Positions 17,061 through 27,513 of a stretch of DNA of 64,000 bases are shown piece after piece. Numbering within the stretch: the stretch's first letter is position 1; the number at the start of each line of letters is the position of its first letter. The stretch is from Flexivirga alba (lineage in GTDB: Bacteria > Actinomycetota > Actinomycetes > Actinomycetales > Dermatophilaceae). Position numbers and translations under genes: made by a program. The notes beneath the pieces are model-generated. The model worked only from the letters and a program-made list of their open reading frames with translations. It was not told the DNA's origin and did not search any database. The stretch lies in the NCBI RefSeq assembly GCF_042661025.1, contig NZ_JBHSWH010000001.1, positions 1,054,001 to 1,118,000 of the forward strand. The letters run 5' to 3'.

Positions 17061-18494
17061 GTGAGCGATCCGGATATCGACCTCGCTCACGTTTGGCACG
17101 GTGCGATGCTGGGCATCGAGGACTCGGGCATACCCGCGCGTGACCGCGCTTATCTGCGTCTTGCCCGGCTCGCCGGGCTGGTCGGCGACACCGCACTGCT
17201 CGCGGTTCCGTTCCCGCAGACCAAGGTCTTCGTCGAGACGACCCTCAGTGAGCCGATCTGCAAGGCACTCGGCGAGCAGTTGCACGCCGACATCCGGCTG
17301 GCCGTCACTGTTGACGAGAGCCTGCAGCCCACCGAGGACGAAGCCGTCGAGCCCACATCGCGTCCGGTCGAGCCCGAAGCGAAGTCGGACGTCGAAGAGG
17401 ACCTCTTCACCAGCGCAGCCGCACGCAACCGGCAACCCGTCACGACCGAGCCGATGCAGGACGCGCGCCTCAACCCGAAATACACCTTCGACACCTTCGT
17501 CATCGGTGCCAGCAACCGGTTCGCCTGCGCGGCGGCACAGGCAGTTGCCGAGACGCCGGCCAGGTCCTACAACCCCCTGTTCGTGTATGGCGAAAGTGGC
17601 TTGGGCAAGACCCACCTGTTGCACGCCATCGGCAACTACGTGCGCAACTACTACCCGCACATGCGGGTCCGCTACGTGAACTCCGAGGAGTTCACCAACG
17701 ACTTCATCAACTCGATCCGCGACGACAAGGCGTCCAGTTTCCAGAAGCGCTACCGGGACAACGTCGACGTGCTGCTGATCGACGACGTGCAGTTCCTGCA
17801 GGGCAAGGACGGCACGCAGGAGGAGTTCTTCCACACCTTCAACGCCTTGCACAACAGCGAGAAGCAGATCGTGCTGACCTCCGACCAGCCGCCGAAAATG
17901 CTGTCGGGGCTAGAGGACCGGATGCGGTCACGCTTCGAATGGGGCCTGACCACCGACGTCAAGCCGCCGGACCTGGAGACGCGCATCGCCATTCTGCGCA
18001 AGAAGGCCGTCGCCGACTCGATGCAGATGCCCGATCAGGTGCTCAGCCTGATCGCCAGCAAGGTGCCCAGCAACATCCGTGAGCTCGAAGGCGCACTGAT
18101 CCGGGTGACGGCATACGCCTCGGTCTCCAACCAGCACGTCACCGAGGAGCTCGCCGGACGAGTCCTCAAGGACCTCATGCCCAGCACCGGTTCCGGGCAG
18201 ATCAGCGCGACCGCGATCATGCGACAGACCGCCAAGTACTTCGGTCTGTCCGTCGAGGAGCTGTGTGGCTCCTCGCGATCACGCACCCTGGTCAACGCGC
18301 GCCAGATCGCGATGTACCTGTGCCGTGAGCTGACCGACCTGTCCCTGCCGAAGATCGGCCAGCAGTTCGGCGGCCGCGACCACACGACGGTCATGCACGC
18401 CGATCGCAAGATCCGCCAGCTGATGGGTGAGCGTGCCCATCTCTACGAGCAGATCAGCGAACTCACCACCCAGATCCGCCGGGCGACCGCCTGA
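17061..18494 (+). CDS. dnaA: Chromosomal replication initiator DnaA
   Basis: A 477-residue AAA+ initiator that melts oriC and helps load the helicase. N-terminal domain I and a variable linker lead to the AAA+ core with Walker A GESGLGKTH near residue 176, Walker B LLIDDVQFLQG, and a C-terminal helix-turn-helix with the DnaA signature GGRDHTTVMHA. The start is GTG or TTG next to GGGAGG a few bases upstream. Confidence 0.98.
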   Translation: MSDPDIDLAHVWHGAMLGIEDSGIPARDRAYLRLARLAGLVGDTALLAVPFPQTKVFVETTLSEPICKALGEQLHADIRLAVTVDESLQPTEDEAVEPTSRPVEPEAKSDVEEDLFTSAAARNRQPVTTEPMQDARLNPKYTFDTFVIGASNRFACAAAQAVAETPARSYNPLFVYGESGLGKTHLLHAIGNYVRNYYPHMRVRYVNSEEFTNDFINSIRDDKASSFQKRYRDNVDVLLIDDVQFLQGKDGTQEEFFHTFNALHNSEKQIVLTSDQPPKMLSGLEDRMRSRFEWGLTTDVKPPDLETRIAILRKKAVADSMQMPDQVLSLIASKVPSNIRELEGALIRVTAYASVSNQHVTEELAGRVLKDLMPSTGSGQISATAIMRQTAKYFGLSVEELCGSSRSRTLVNARQIAMYLCRELTDLSLPKIGQQFGGRDHTTVMHADRKIRQLMGERAHLYEQISELTTQIRRATA

Positions 18495-19124
18495 CGGCCG
18501 ATCTCCGGCGCGCGTCCACACCGATTTCCACAGCTTCTGTGGAAATCGGTCTTCGTATGCCGCCACGCGGCGACGGCCCACCTGTGCCGCTCACCCCGCC
18601 GTTGTCCGGCCCGGCGCCGCGAGGCATCGACCCGAGACCGGACGCATCCGTCCACACCCTGTGGATAAACATGTGGGTAGATGGTCGCGTGTGACGTGTG
18701 AGGTGAGCCCGGCCATCCACACCCGCCGGTGGGTAGACCCCTGCAACCTGTGCACAACTGCGGCGAATCGGAAGCTCGGACTGCGGACAACCTGTGGATG
18801 AATTCCGTCGTCCACGGATCACTGAAGTTGTCCACAGCCCAACACCCAGGTCGTCCACACCCCAAGATCGCTGTATGACGCCCCGAGAGACACTTCTCCA
18901 CAGAATCCACAGGTGCTACTACGACTACTAACCGGAGAGAGATGGCGTTTTCGCCATTGCCGACTGGGGATTCCGTGCTGAACCAACCTCGTAACCACGG
19001 AAGTTGGTTCTGAACAAGCGCAGAAGGAGCCTCACGGTGGCGTCGTAATGGACCGGGAGACTAGGGTCATCCTGCCGAGCGTCCCGCCGCAGCGCAGGAC
19101 TCCCAGAACAAGGATGGTTTGTAC
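18495..19124. other. oriC: Chromosomal replication origin (oriC)
   Basis: The dnaA-dnaN intergenic region holds at least eleven DnaA-box-like 9-mers. Good ones include TTGTCCACA 18828-18836, TCGTCCACA 18851-18859, TGTGGATAA 18660-18668, TGTGCACAA 18749-18757, TGTGGATGA 18793-18801, TTCTCCACA 18894-18902 and GAATCCACA 18903-18911. A perfect 14-bp palindrome around 18520-18550 contains two boxes head to head. The last 200 bases are box-free, with the short palindrome ATGGCG-TTTT-CGCCAT near 18942 and the inverted pair GAACCAAC/GTTGGTTC (18980-19010). TAGGGT (19062-19067) is a possible dnaN -10. Confidence 0.93.
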
Positions 19125-20254
19125 GTGAAGCTCATCGTCGATCGCGATGTCCTGGCCGAAGCTGTGACATGGGCCGTGCGAGGCCTGTCCAATCGGCCGC
19201 CGGTGCCGGTACTCGCCGGTGTGCTGCTCGATGCCAGCACCGACGGGCTGACTCTCAGCGCGTTCGACTACGAGGTGTCCGCCAAGGTCACCGTCGACGC
19301 GCAGGTCGACGAGCCCGGCCAGGTGCTGGTGCTGGGCCGACTGCTGGCCGAGATCTCCCGGTCCCTGCCGAACAAGCCGGTCTCGATCAGCGCCGACGAG
19401 CACAAGGTGGAGCTGACCTGCGGGTCCAGCCGCTTCTCGCTGCAGCAGATGCCGACCGCCGACTACCCGACGCTGCCCACCTCCCCGAGCCGACCGGCGC
19501 GATCGCGGGCGATCTGTTCACGCAGGCCGTCTCGCAGGTCGCCATCGCCGCGGACCGCAGTGACACTCTGCCGATCCTGACCGGCGTCCGGCTGCAGATC
19601 GAGGGCGACAAGGTGAGCCTGCTGGCCACCGACCGCTACCGGCTGGCGCTGCGTGAGCTGTCCTGGAACCCCACCGACGCGAATGTCGAGCAGACCGCAC
19701 TCATCCCGGCGCGCACCCTGCTGGACACCGCCAAGGCCCTCGGCGCTTCCGGGTCCGTCCAGTTGGCGCTGGGCTCCGCCGCCGGCGGCGACGGCCTGGT
19801 CGGTTTTGAGGCCGGCCAGCGTCGGGCGACCACCCGGCTGCTCGACGGCGAATACCCGAAGGTCTCCTCGATCTTCCCCACCAGCGTCGACTCGGTCTCG
19901 GTCATCGAGACCGCCGCGCTCACCGAAGCCGTCAAGCGTGTCTCCCTCGTCGCGGAGCGCAATACCCCTGTGCGACTGCGGTTCTCAGAGGGTCAGGTCG
20001 CGATCGAGGCGGGCCAGGGTGACGACGCCCAGGCTTCCGAAGCGGTCGAGGCGACCCTCACCGGCCCCGAGATCGAGATCGCGTTCAACCCGCAGTTCCT
20101 ACTCGACGGGCTCGGCGCCCTCGGCACGCAGTTCGCCCGTATGTCGTTCACCCAGCCCAAGAGCCCGGCCGTGCTGTCCGGCCAGGCCGAGGCCGACGGC
20201 GACGCGGACGAGTCCTATCGCTACGTCCTGATGCCGGTCCGTTTCGCAAGTTGA
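19125..20254 (+). CDS. dnaN: DNA polymerase III sliding clamp (beta subunit), interrupted by a 1-base deletion
   Basis: The beta clamp tethers DNA polymerase III to DNA. The first frame covers VKLIVDRDVLAEAVTWAVRGL to TADYPTLPT and the second runs from TGAIAGDLFTQAV to the C-terminal YVLMPVRFAS. One extra C in the run at 19484-19487 joins them into about 376 residues, normal for actinobacterial DnaN. dnaN is essential, so the break is almost certainly a sequence error. GTG 19125 is preceded by AAGGAT at 11-base spacing; TTG 19119 is an alternative. Confidence 0.95.
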
Positions 20255-20327
20255 CCGGGAAGTTTGATCTCAAGCTTCCGGAGTAGTTTCGTAGCGAAGT
20301 ACGACATACACGAATGAAAGGCGCGGC

Positions 20328-21239
20328 ATGCAACTCGGTTTGATCGGCTTGGGCAAAATGGGCGGCAACATGCGCGACCGCATCAAGGCCGCCGGCCACG
20401 AGGTGGTCGGTTACGACACCAACCCCGAGGTCTCGGACGTCAAGGACCTGAAGGAACTGGTCAGCAAGCTCGATGCCCCCCGCAACGTCTGGGTAATGGT
20501 GCCCGCCGGCAAGGTGACGCAGTCGGTCATCGATGAGCTGAAGGGCCTGCTCGACAAGGGCGACCTGATCGTCGACGGCGGCAACAGCAAGTTCACCGAT
20601 GACGCCAAGCACGAGAAGGAGCTCGCCGAGAATGGCATCGAATTCGCTGAATGCGGTGTCTCCGGTGGTGTGTGGGGTAAGGAGAACGGCTACGCACTGA
20701 TGGCCGGTGGCTCGGACGCCAACATCGAGCGGATGATGCCGATCTTCGACGCGCTGCGTCCCGAGGGACCGCGCGACGAGAGTTTCTGCCACACCGGTGA
20801 GGTCGGAGCCGGCCACTACGTGAAGATGGTTCACAACGGCATCGAGTACGGCATGATGCAGGCGTATGCCGAGGGCTATGAGCTGCTGGAGGCCAAGGAG
20901 ATCGTCAACGACGTCCCCGCCGCGTTCAAGGCCTGGACCCGTGGCACGGTCGTCCGCTCCTGGTTGCAGGAGCTGATCTCGGCAGCACTGGACAAGGACC
21001 CCGGTCTCAAGGACATCGAAGGCTTCGTCAACGACTCCGGCGAAGGCCGCTGGACCGTGCAGGAGGGCGTCGAGTACGGCGTCCCGATGCCGGTCATCTC
21101 AGCGTCGCTCTTCCAGCGATTCTTCTCGCGCCAGGGCACCGAATCTCCCGCGATGAAGGCGGTCGCGGCCATGCGCAACGAGTTCGGCGGACACGCAGTC
21201 ACCAAGAAGGGTGAGAAGGGCGTCGTCACCGACCACTGA
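20328..21239 (+). CDS. gnd: 6-phosphogluconate dehydrogenase, decarboxylating (short type)
   Basis: This oxidises 6-phosphogluconate to ribulose 5-phosphate in the pentose phosphate pathway. The 303-residue length is the short Gnd class. The NAD(P)-binding motif IGLGKMGGNM is at residues 5-14, and CGVSGGVWGKENG and the catalytic lysine segment HYVKMVHNGIEYGMMQAYAEG are present. ATG 20328 follows GAAAGG. Placement between dnaN and recF is typical of actinobacteria. Confidence 0.96.
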   Translation: MQLGLIGLGKMGGNMRDRIKAAGHEVVGYDTNPEVSDVKDLKELVSKLDAPRNVWVMVPAGKVTQSVIDELKGLLDKGDLIVDGGNSKFTDDAKHEKELAENGIEFAECGVSGGVWGKENGYALMAGGSDANIERMMPIFDALRPEGPRDESFCHTGEVGAGHYVKMVHNGIEYGMMQAYAEGYELLEAKEIVNDVPAAFKAWTRGTVVRSWLQELISAALDKDPGLKDIEGFVNDSGEGRWTVQEGVEYGVPMPVISASLFQRFFSRQGTESPAMKAVAAMRNEFGGHAVTKKGEKGVVTDH

Positions 21240-21268
21240 GTTCTTGCGCGCTGTATGGAGCCGCGCGG

Positions 21269-22374
21269 TCAGGGATCCAGGATGCCGTGGAATACCTTTC
21301 CCAGCGTCCCGGACGTCCTCATCTTCTGCGGCGGTGCGAGCACGGTGTTCAGCCAGGAGAACAAGCGCGGCTCCATCCGTCCCCACGTCCCCCAGTTGTG
21401 GCCGCCCTGGCTCAGGATGTATGGCGGCGCAAGCACCGTCGGGTAACGCACGACACGCTGCAGCGCCGTGATGTGCGACGGCGGGCTCCAGGTGTCCTGG
21501 GCACTGGTGGCGGCGAAAAGCTGCACGGCCGGACGCTGCTGGGCCAACGTGATCGGCGCGTTGGCCCAGCGGAGTGCCGGGTCCGCGAGCACCGCAGGAT
21601 CCCCCACGAACGGGTCTGAGTCCATGCCTGCGCCGATCCCGAAGACCTTCGGGTATTGCATGGCGAGCTTGATCGCGCAGAAGCCGCCGGTCGACAGCCC
21701 GACCAGCGCCCAGGCCTTCGGTGTCGGCAGCACGCGGAAGTGCCGAGCGAGCAACCGAGGCACGTCGTCGGCCAGCCACTTGGCACCCTTGGCCTCTGGG
21801 GTGTCGGAGCAATCCGTGTCGACCCCGCCGGGGTCGATCGTCGGCATCACCACGATGGCCGGCTCGAGCGTGCCGTGGGCCATCATGGTGGCCAGCGTGC
21901 CCGGCATACCGCCCTTGATGATCCAGTCCCGGGCCTCTCCGGGGACGCCGTGCAGCAACTCGATCACCGGGAAGTGAACGTGCTTGTATGCCGCCTGGCC
22001 GTACTGCGGCGGCGTCCAGACGTACACCTCCCCGCGAGCCGCGATGCCGGCCCGCGGAAGTAGGTGCTCTGAGTGCCGCCGACCGCTCGACTGAAGTCCG
22101 CCGTCTGCGGTGGCGGACCCGACATCACCAGATGCCCCGAACCACCGGTCCCCAACAGGTCGGACCACGAGGCGTAGAGACCGAAGTGGTCGTTGACCCA
22201 GGTCATGGTGACCGCGATGGCGCAGAGCTGACAGATCAGCAGCATCGCGATGCGTTGCAGACCGCGCAGCGCGATCACACCGCGCACCCGGCCCCACAGC
22301 AACATCGTCGCCGCAATCCCCAGGAGGGTCGCAACGATCATCGTGTAATAGAACGCCTGCCCCGTCAGACTCAC
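21269..22374 (-). CDS. Alpha/beta-hydrolase (esterase-like) with N-terminal membrane helices; 1-base deletion
   Basis: The N-terminal 75 residues contain two or more membrane helices; the rest resembles the esterase D / antigen-85-like alpha/beta hydrolase fold. The catalytic serine motif is GLSTGG, with acid and histidine candidates in FVGDPAV and SQGGHNWGTW. Helices and hydrolase are in different frames; restoring one base in the GGCCCG run near 22048-22055 gives 368 residues. It lies convergent with gnd and divergent from recF. Substrate is unknown; a periplasmic esterase or acyltransferase is plausible. Confidence 0.75.
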
Positions 22375-22450
22375 GACGGGAAGCTAACGCGGCAATTCTG
22401 TACGGTTCGTGAACGTTTGCAGGGTACCGGCACGGACCTAAACTCAAGGG

Positions 22451-23599
22451 ATGTTCGTGCGGCACCTGACTCTGAAGGACTTCCGGTCCTATGAGTCCGC
22501 GGACCTCGAATTCACCGACGGCGTAACCACTTTCATCGGTCTCAACGGTCAGGGCAAGACCAACGTCGTTGAGGCGATCGGTTATCTGGCGTCGCTGTCC
22601 TCGCACCGCGTGGCCCAGGACGCGCCGCTCGTCCGGGCCGGAGCGGAGCAGGCCATCGTGCGCGGGGCAGTCGTCCACGACGGGCGCGAGAAGCAGATCG
22701 AGCTGGAGATCAACCCCGGCAAGGCCAACCGCGCCCGGCTCGGCAAATCGCCGGTCACTCGCCCGCGGGACGTCCTCGGCACACTGCGGACCGTGCTCTT
22801 CGCGCCCGAGGACCTGGCGCTGGTCAAGGGCGACCCCAGTGAGCGCCGCCGCTTCCTCGACGACCTGCTGGTGGCCCGCCAACCGAGGTGGGCGGGCGCT
22901 CGCAGCGATTACGACAAGATCCTCAAGCAACGCAACGCCCTGCTGAAGACCGCGCGCACCGCGCCCGACCGCGCCGCCGCGCTCGCCACCCTCCCGGTCT
23001 GGGACAGTCACCTGGCGTCGGTCGGTGCAAACCTGGTCTACGCGCGACTGCGCCTCCTGCGCGACCTGCAGCCCTACCTGCAACTGGCGTATGACGAGGT
23101 CAGCGCCGGCCAGTCGGACGCCAGGATCACCTACAAGAGTTCGCTGTATGACGAACTCGCCGACCAGCTCGCCGCCGGAGAGGTCCCGGAGGTTGCCGAG
23201 CTGGAGGCCGGGTTCGCCAAGACCTTCGAGCAGCAGCACCGTGCAGAGGTCGAGCGGGCGCAAACCTTGGTCGGGCCGCACCGGGATGAAATGGTGCTGC
23301 GACTGGGCACCCTGCCGGCCAAGGGCTACGCGAGTCACGGCGAGTCCTGGTCGTTCGCGCTCGGCCTGCGGATCGCCGCGTTCCAGCTGCTGCGCCACGA
23401 CCTGGGCACCGACCCGGTGCTGGTCCTCGACGATGTCTTCGCCGAGTTGGATGCCGGTCGCCGGCGGCGGCTGGCGCTGATGGTCGCCGACTGTGAGCAG
23501 GTCCTGATCACCGCAGCGGTCGATGACGATGTTCCGGACCTGCTGACCGGCAACCAGTTCACCGTCACCCTCGGCAGCGTGCAGGCGTCGACATGTTGA
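22451..23599 (+). CDS. recF: DNA replication and repair protein RecF
   Basis: This SMC-like ATPase helps load RecA at single-strand gaps. Walker A GLNGQGKT is at residues 30-37, the ABC signature region lies near GLRIAAFQLL, and Walker B is VLVLDDVFAELD near residue 330. Length (382) and position after gnd are normal. The stop codon lies inside the first copy of a 19-bp repeat shared with the spacer that follows. Confidence 0.96.
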   Translation: MFVRHLTLKDFRSYESADLEFTDGVTTFIGLNGQGKTNVVEAIGYLASLSSHRVAQDAPLVRAGAEQAIVRGAVVHDGREKQIELEINPGKANRARLGKSPVTRPRDVLGTLRTVLFAPEDLALVKGDPSERRRFLDDLLVARQPRWAGARSDYDKILKQRNALLKTARTAPDRAAALATLPVWDSHLASVGANLVYARLRLLRDLQPYLQLAYDEVSAGQSDARITYKSSLYDELADQLAAGEVPEVAELEAGFAKTFEQQHRAEVERAQTLVGPHRDEMVLRLGTLPAKGYASHGESWSFALGLRIAAFQLLRHDLGTDPVLVLDDVFAELDAGRRRRLALMVADCEQVLITAAVDDDVPDLLTGNQFTVTLGSVQASTC

Positions 23600-23664
23600 C
23601 CGAGAGGAGCACCAAACGACCGACAGGAGTAGCAAATTGCCCGGATTTGGTACTCCTCTCGGTC
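23598..23664. repeat. Three-copy 19-bp repeat in the recF-dciA spacer
   Basis: GACCGAGAGGAGCACCAAA (23598-23616) is followed 20 bases later by the direct variant GACCGACAGGAGTAGCAAA (23618-23636) and then by an inverted variant TTTGGTACTCCTCTCGGTC (23646-23664). The outer pair differ at one base, so they can form a long hairpin of 19 bp with the middle copy in the loop. It could be a terminator, a protein operator or an RNA switch; no U-tract follows. Confidence 0.85.
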
Positions 23665-23699
23665 ATCGGTATGCCGTCTCACGCCTCTCACGAGTTCCC

Positions 23700-24227
23700 A
23701 TGAGTGACGACGAGGAGCCTGCCGACGACACAACCCTGGACGCAGTGCGTGACGCGCTGCGTCGAGCGCGAGTTTCCGCTCGGGAGAAGGGTTTTCGTCC
23801 TGGTGCACCTGCGCGACGTCGTCCGCCCAAGGCCGGCGACCTGGGCAAGGGCCGCGGCCGCGACAACGGCCGCGACCCGGCGATGATCGGCGATCAGCTC
23901 GACCGGCTGTTGTCCGACCGGGGCTGGCAGGTGGACGTGGCGGCGGGTTCGGTGATGGGCCGGTGGGACGAGATCGTCGGCGAAGCGGTCGCGGCTCACG
24001 CCCGGCCCGTGTCGTTCAGCGACGGGGAGTTGACGGTTCGTGCCGACTCCACAGCCTGGACCACTCAGCTACGCCTGTTGTCCTCGACCCTGCTCGGCAA
24101 TTTCGAAAAAGCGGTCGGCGCGGACGTGGTGCAGTCGTTGCGGATTGTCGGCCCCAACGCACCGAGCTGGAAGAAGGGACCACGCACCGTCCGCGACGGC
24201 CGCGGACCGCGGGATACCTACGGGTGA
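23700..24227 (+). CDS. dciA: DciA-like protein (DUF721), probable helicase-loading factor
   Basis: DUF721/DciA proteins associate with the replicative helicase in bacteria lacking DnaC-type loaders. The domain spans about residues 55-160 (IGDQLDRLLSDRGWQVDVAAGSVMGRWDEIVG and WTTQLRLLSSTLLG are typical motifs, split here). A basic N-terminal linker precedes it. ATG 23700 gives 175 residues but has no clear ribosome site; an upstream TTG at 23637 would add 21 residues overlapping the repeat region. Position between recF and gyrB is conserved in actinobacteria. Confidence 0.88.
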   Translation: MSDDEEPADDTTLDAVRDALRRARVSAREKGFRPGAPARRRPPKAGDLGKGRGRDNGRDPAMIGDQLDRLLSDRGWQVDVAAGSVMGRWDEIVGEAVAAHARPVSFSDGELTVRADSTAWTTQLRLLSSTLLGNFEKAVGADVVQSLRIVGPNAPSWKKGPRTVRDGRGPRDTYG

Positions 24228-24263
24228 CCGATTCCGCTCGATCCGCATTTGGCCGCAGCACGG

Positions 24264-24291
24264 CTCCCCCACGTACAGTGGGGCGAGTTTT
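24264..24291 (+). terminator. Intrinsic terminator after dciA
   Basis: CTCCCCCAC and GTGGGGCGAG form a stem around GTACA and are followed by TTTT. It separates dciA from the next gene. Confidence 0.6.
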
Positions 24292-24331
24292 GTGAAGATC
24301 CAACGACCTCTACTGGCAGGAACTACGACAC

Positions 24332-25092
24332 GTGAGTCATGACCAACCAGGTCAGGACGACCCGCGCGGGGGCGGGACGAGTTCGACCACTTCTTCAGCG
24401 ACCGCAACGGGCCCAAGCCATCGTCGCAGGATCCGGACACCACGGCGTGGGCCGATCCGGCCGAGGCTGATGGGGACCGGACCCAGGCGACCGGCCATGC
24501 GCCATACGTGCGCCCGCCGCAGCCGCAGCAGTATGACGAGTACGCTCCCGCCGACCAGAGCGGCTACTACCAGCCTGAGGCCTACTACGAGGAGCCGCCG
24601 CAGCGTCGCGGGGCCATGTGGGCGCCGGTCGCGGTGATCGTCGCGTCGCTCGCGATCGTCGCTGTCGTGATCGCGATCATCCTGAACAACTCCAGCGGCA
24701 AGATGGCCAATGGTGCCTTCACACCCACCCAGACCGTGACCCGGACGAGCACGCAGGACTCCTCACAGTCGCCGAGTTCGTCCTCTTCACAGAGCCCCAC
24801 CTCGTCGTCCAGCAGCTCGGGCTCTTCGAGCAGCACCGCCGCCTCGACGCTGCCGGGCTCTGCCGGCTCGTGCTCAGGCTCGGACTCCTACGGCACCGGG
24901 CCTAAGACGTCCTGCGCCTTCGCCGGCGTCGTCGCGACGCTCTACAACGCGAAGAAGGGCCAGGACGGCAACGCCTCCTTCCAGGCCAAGTCGCCGACGA
25001 CCCACGACAACTACAAGGTCAACTGCCAGGCGGCCTCATATGTCACCTGCACCACCGAGACCGGAGCGGTCGTCTACATCCTGCGCAAGTGA
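24332..25092 (+). CDS. Single-pass membrane protein of unknown function; 1-base deletion
   Basis: The N-terminal 80 residues are polar and Pro/Gln/Tyr-rich (PQPQQYDEY, PEAYYEEPPQ). One transmembrane helix (about bases 24615-24685) is followed by a Ser/Thr-rich stalk and a small extracytoplasmic domain with four cysteines (SCSGSD, TSCAF, NCQAASYVTC). The start GTG 24332 and the main frame join if one G is added within 24368-24376, giving about 253 residues. I do not recognise a named family. The domain looks like a small disulfide-bonded receptor or carrier module, but that is a guess. Confidence 0.72.
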
Positions 25093-25426
25093 CGAATGCT
25101 GCATAGAGGCTTGTTCTGCGTTGGTGTTGCGAGTCGCAAGCTCCCTGCAACACCAACGCATCTCAAGCTTCCTGTGCCTGTCCAGAATCAACTTCATAGA
25201 CGCGTCGTGGACGCGCTGACGGCCCCAGGCAGGTGTAGGGAGTCGTGAAGTGCACCGTTCGAGCCGCATATTGCCGTTTACGGCACGGCAACAGTGGTTT
25301 CGCGACCCGGACAGGGTATGCTAGGACACAGATTCTGAGCACCTGATCGGCTTCCGCGGCTCGCCTCTCGGCGAGCCGCAGGTGTGCCCGGCTCAGCTTC
25401 CATTGGCGTCCCATCGAAGGAGCACT
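25093..25426. other. Gene-free region upstream of gyrB
   Basis: About 330 bases with no credible gene. It has a perfect 14-bp inverted repeat, TGCGTTGGTGTTGC at 25117-25130 with its complement at 25147-25160 (16-base loop). No T-tract follows directly. A gyrB promoter should lie here; TATGCTAGGA near 25317 is a possible -10 region. Confidence 0.5.
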
Positions 25427-27513
25427 GTGTCCGACACCGCTGCGCAGCAATCACCTGACGAGGAAAACCCGGCGGCTTCGCCGGCAGCGGACGATGGCGG
25501 TGCATCGACATACGGTGCCGACGACATCCAGGTGCTCGAAGGCCTCGAAGCGGTCCGCAAGCGCCCCGGCATGTACATCGGCTCGACAGGTGCCCGGGGC
25601 CTGCATCACCTGGTCACCGAGATCGTCGACAACGCCGTGGACGAGGCGATGGCCGGGTATGGCGACCACATCGAGGTCACCATCCTGCCGGACGGCGCTG
25701 TGCGGGTGCGCGACCACGCTCGCGGCATACCCGTTGCGATCAATGAGGCGTATGGCGTCTCGACCGTCGAGCTGGTGCTGACCCAACTGCACGCGGGGGC
25801 AAGTTCGGCGGTGGCGGCTACAAGGTGTCCGGCGGCCTGCACGGTGTCGGCTCCTCGGTGGTCAACGCGCTGTCGACCAAGCTGACCGCGGACGTTCGCC
25901 GCAACGGCAAGATCTACTACATGGAGTTCGACCACGGCGACCCGCTCGGGCCGCTGGAGGTCATCGGCGAAACCGACCCGGCCGACCACGGCACCACGAT
26001 CACCTTCTGGGCCGACCCGGAGATCTTCGAGAGCGTCGACTACGACTTCGAGACCATCCGGTCCCGCTTCCAGCAGTACGCCTTCCTCAACAAGGGCCTG
26101 GCGATCACCCTGACCGACGAGCGGGCGCAGCAGGTCGACGAGGGCGCCGAGGAAGAAGCACTCGCCGGTGCGACTGCGAAGGACGAGGTCGAGGACGCGT
26201 CGGGCAAGCCGCGCACCGTCACGTACCGCTACGACGACGGACTCATCGATTACGTCAAACACATCAACGCGTCCAAGCACAGCGAGCCGGTACACGACGA
26301 AATCATCGCCTTCGAGCATGAGGACCCCGACCGTCTGCTGTCGGTCGAGATCGCCATGCAGTGGACCACGGCATACAGCGAGTCGGTGCACACCTACGCC
26401 AACACGATCAACACCCACGAGGGCGGCACTCACGAAGAGGGCTTCCGTGCGGCAATGACCTCCTTGGTCAACACCTTCGCCCGCAACCAGAAGTTGCTCA
26501 AGGAGAAGGACGAAAACCTCACCGGTGACGACATCCGCGAGGGTTTGACCGCGGTGGTTTCGGTCAAGCTCGGCGAACCGCAGTTCGAGGGCCAGACCAA
26601 GACCAAGCTCGGCAACTCCGAGGTCAAGGGTTTCGTGCAGAGCGCGGTGCGTGATGAGTTTGAGCACTGGCTGGCGCAGCACCCGCGCGAGGGCCAGGCG
26701 ATCGTCCGCAAGTCGATCCAGTCCGCTGCTGCCCGGATGGCGGCGCGCAAGGCCCGCGAGGCCACCCGCCGCAAGGGCCTGCTGGACTCCGCGGCGATGC
26801 CCGGCAAGCTCAAGGACTGCCAGACCAACGACCCGACGGTCTCCGAGGTGTTCATCGTCGAGGGCGACTCGGCGGGCGGCTCCGCGGTGCAGGGACGCGA
26901 CCCGTTCAACCAGGCGATCCTGCCGATCCGCGGCAAGATTCTGAATGTCGAGAAGGCCCGCATCGACAAGGTGCTGGCCAACAACGAGGTGCAGTCGCTC
27001 ATCTCGGCGTTCGGCACCGGCTTCGGTGAAGACTTCACCATCGAGAAGGCTCGCTATCACAAGATCGTGCTGATGGCCGATGCCGACGTCGACGGCATGC
27101 ACATCCGAACCCTGCTGCTGACGCTGCTCTTCCGCTTCATGCGGCCGCTGATCGAGGCCGGCTACGTCTACCTCGCGCAGCCGCCGCTCTACCGGATCAA
27201 ATGGAGCAACAGGGAGCACGAGTTCGCGTTCTCCGACAAGGAGCGTGACGGCCTGCTCAAGATCGGTCAGGCGGCCGGGGGTCGGTTGCCGAAGGAGAAC
27301 CCCTACCAGCGCTACAAGGGCCTGGGCGAGATGAACTACCAGGAGCTGTGGGAGACCACCATGGATCCTGACCACCGCACGTTGCTGCAGGTGACTCTGG
27401 ACGACGCGGCCGCTGCCGACGAGATCTTCGCAGTGCTGATGGGCGAGGACGTCGAGAGCCGGCGCGGGTTCATCCAGCGCAACGCCAAGGACGTTCGCTT
27501 CCTTGACATTTAA
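25427..27513 (+). CDS. gyrB: DNA gyrase subunit B, interrupted by a 1-base deletion
   Basis: GyrB supplies the ATPase and the TOPRIM domain of gyrase. GTG 25427 has AAGGAG 5 bases upstream. Motifs: EAVRKRPGMYIG, a Bergerat motif reading DHARGIPV (usually DxGRGIP, so a glycine is replaced by alanine), SGGLHGVG, the TOPRIM EGDSAGG and the C-terminal YKGLGEMN. The frame breaks at the G5 run 25795-25799; one extra G restores HAGGKFGGGGYKVSGG and a protein of about 695 residues. Because gyrB is essential, this is probably a sequence error. Confidence 0.96.

Noticed and set aside
21269..23635. A very long leftward open frame running through recF and into the hydrolase gene
   Set aside because: Its part opposite recF has no family resemblance and exists because of high-GC codon bias; only the hydrolase section is real.
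25606..27375. A 589-codon leftward open frame opposite gyrB
   Set aside because: Shadow of gyrB with no recognisable domain.
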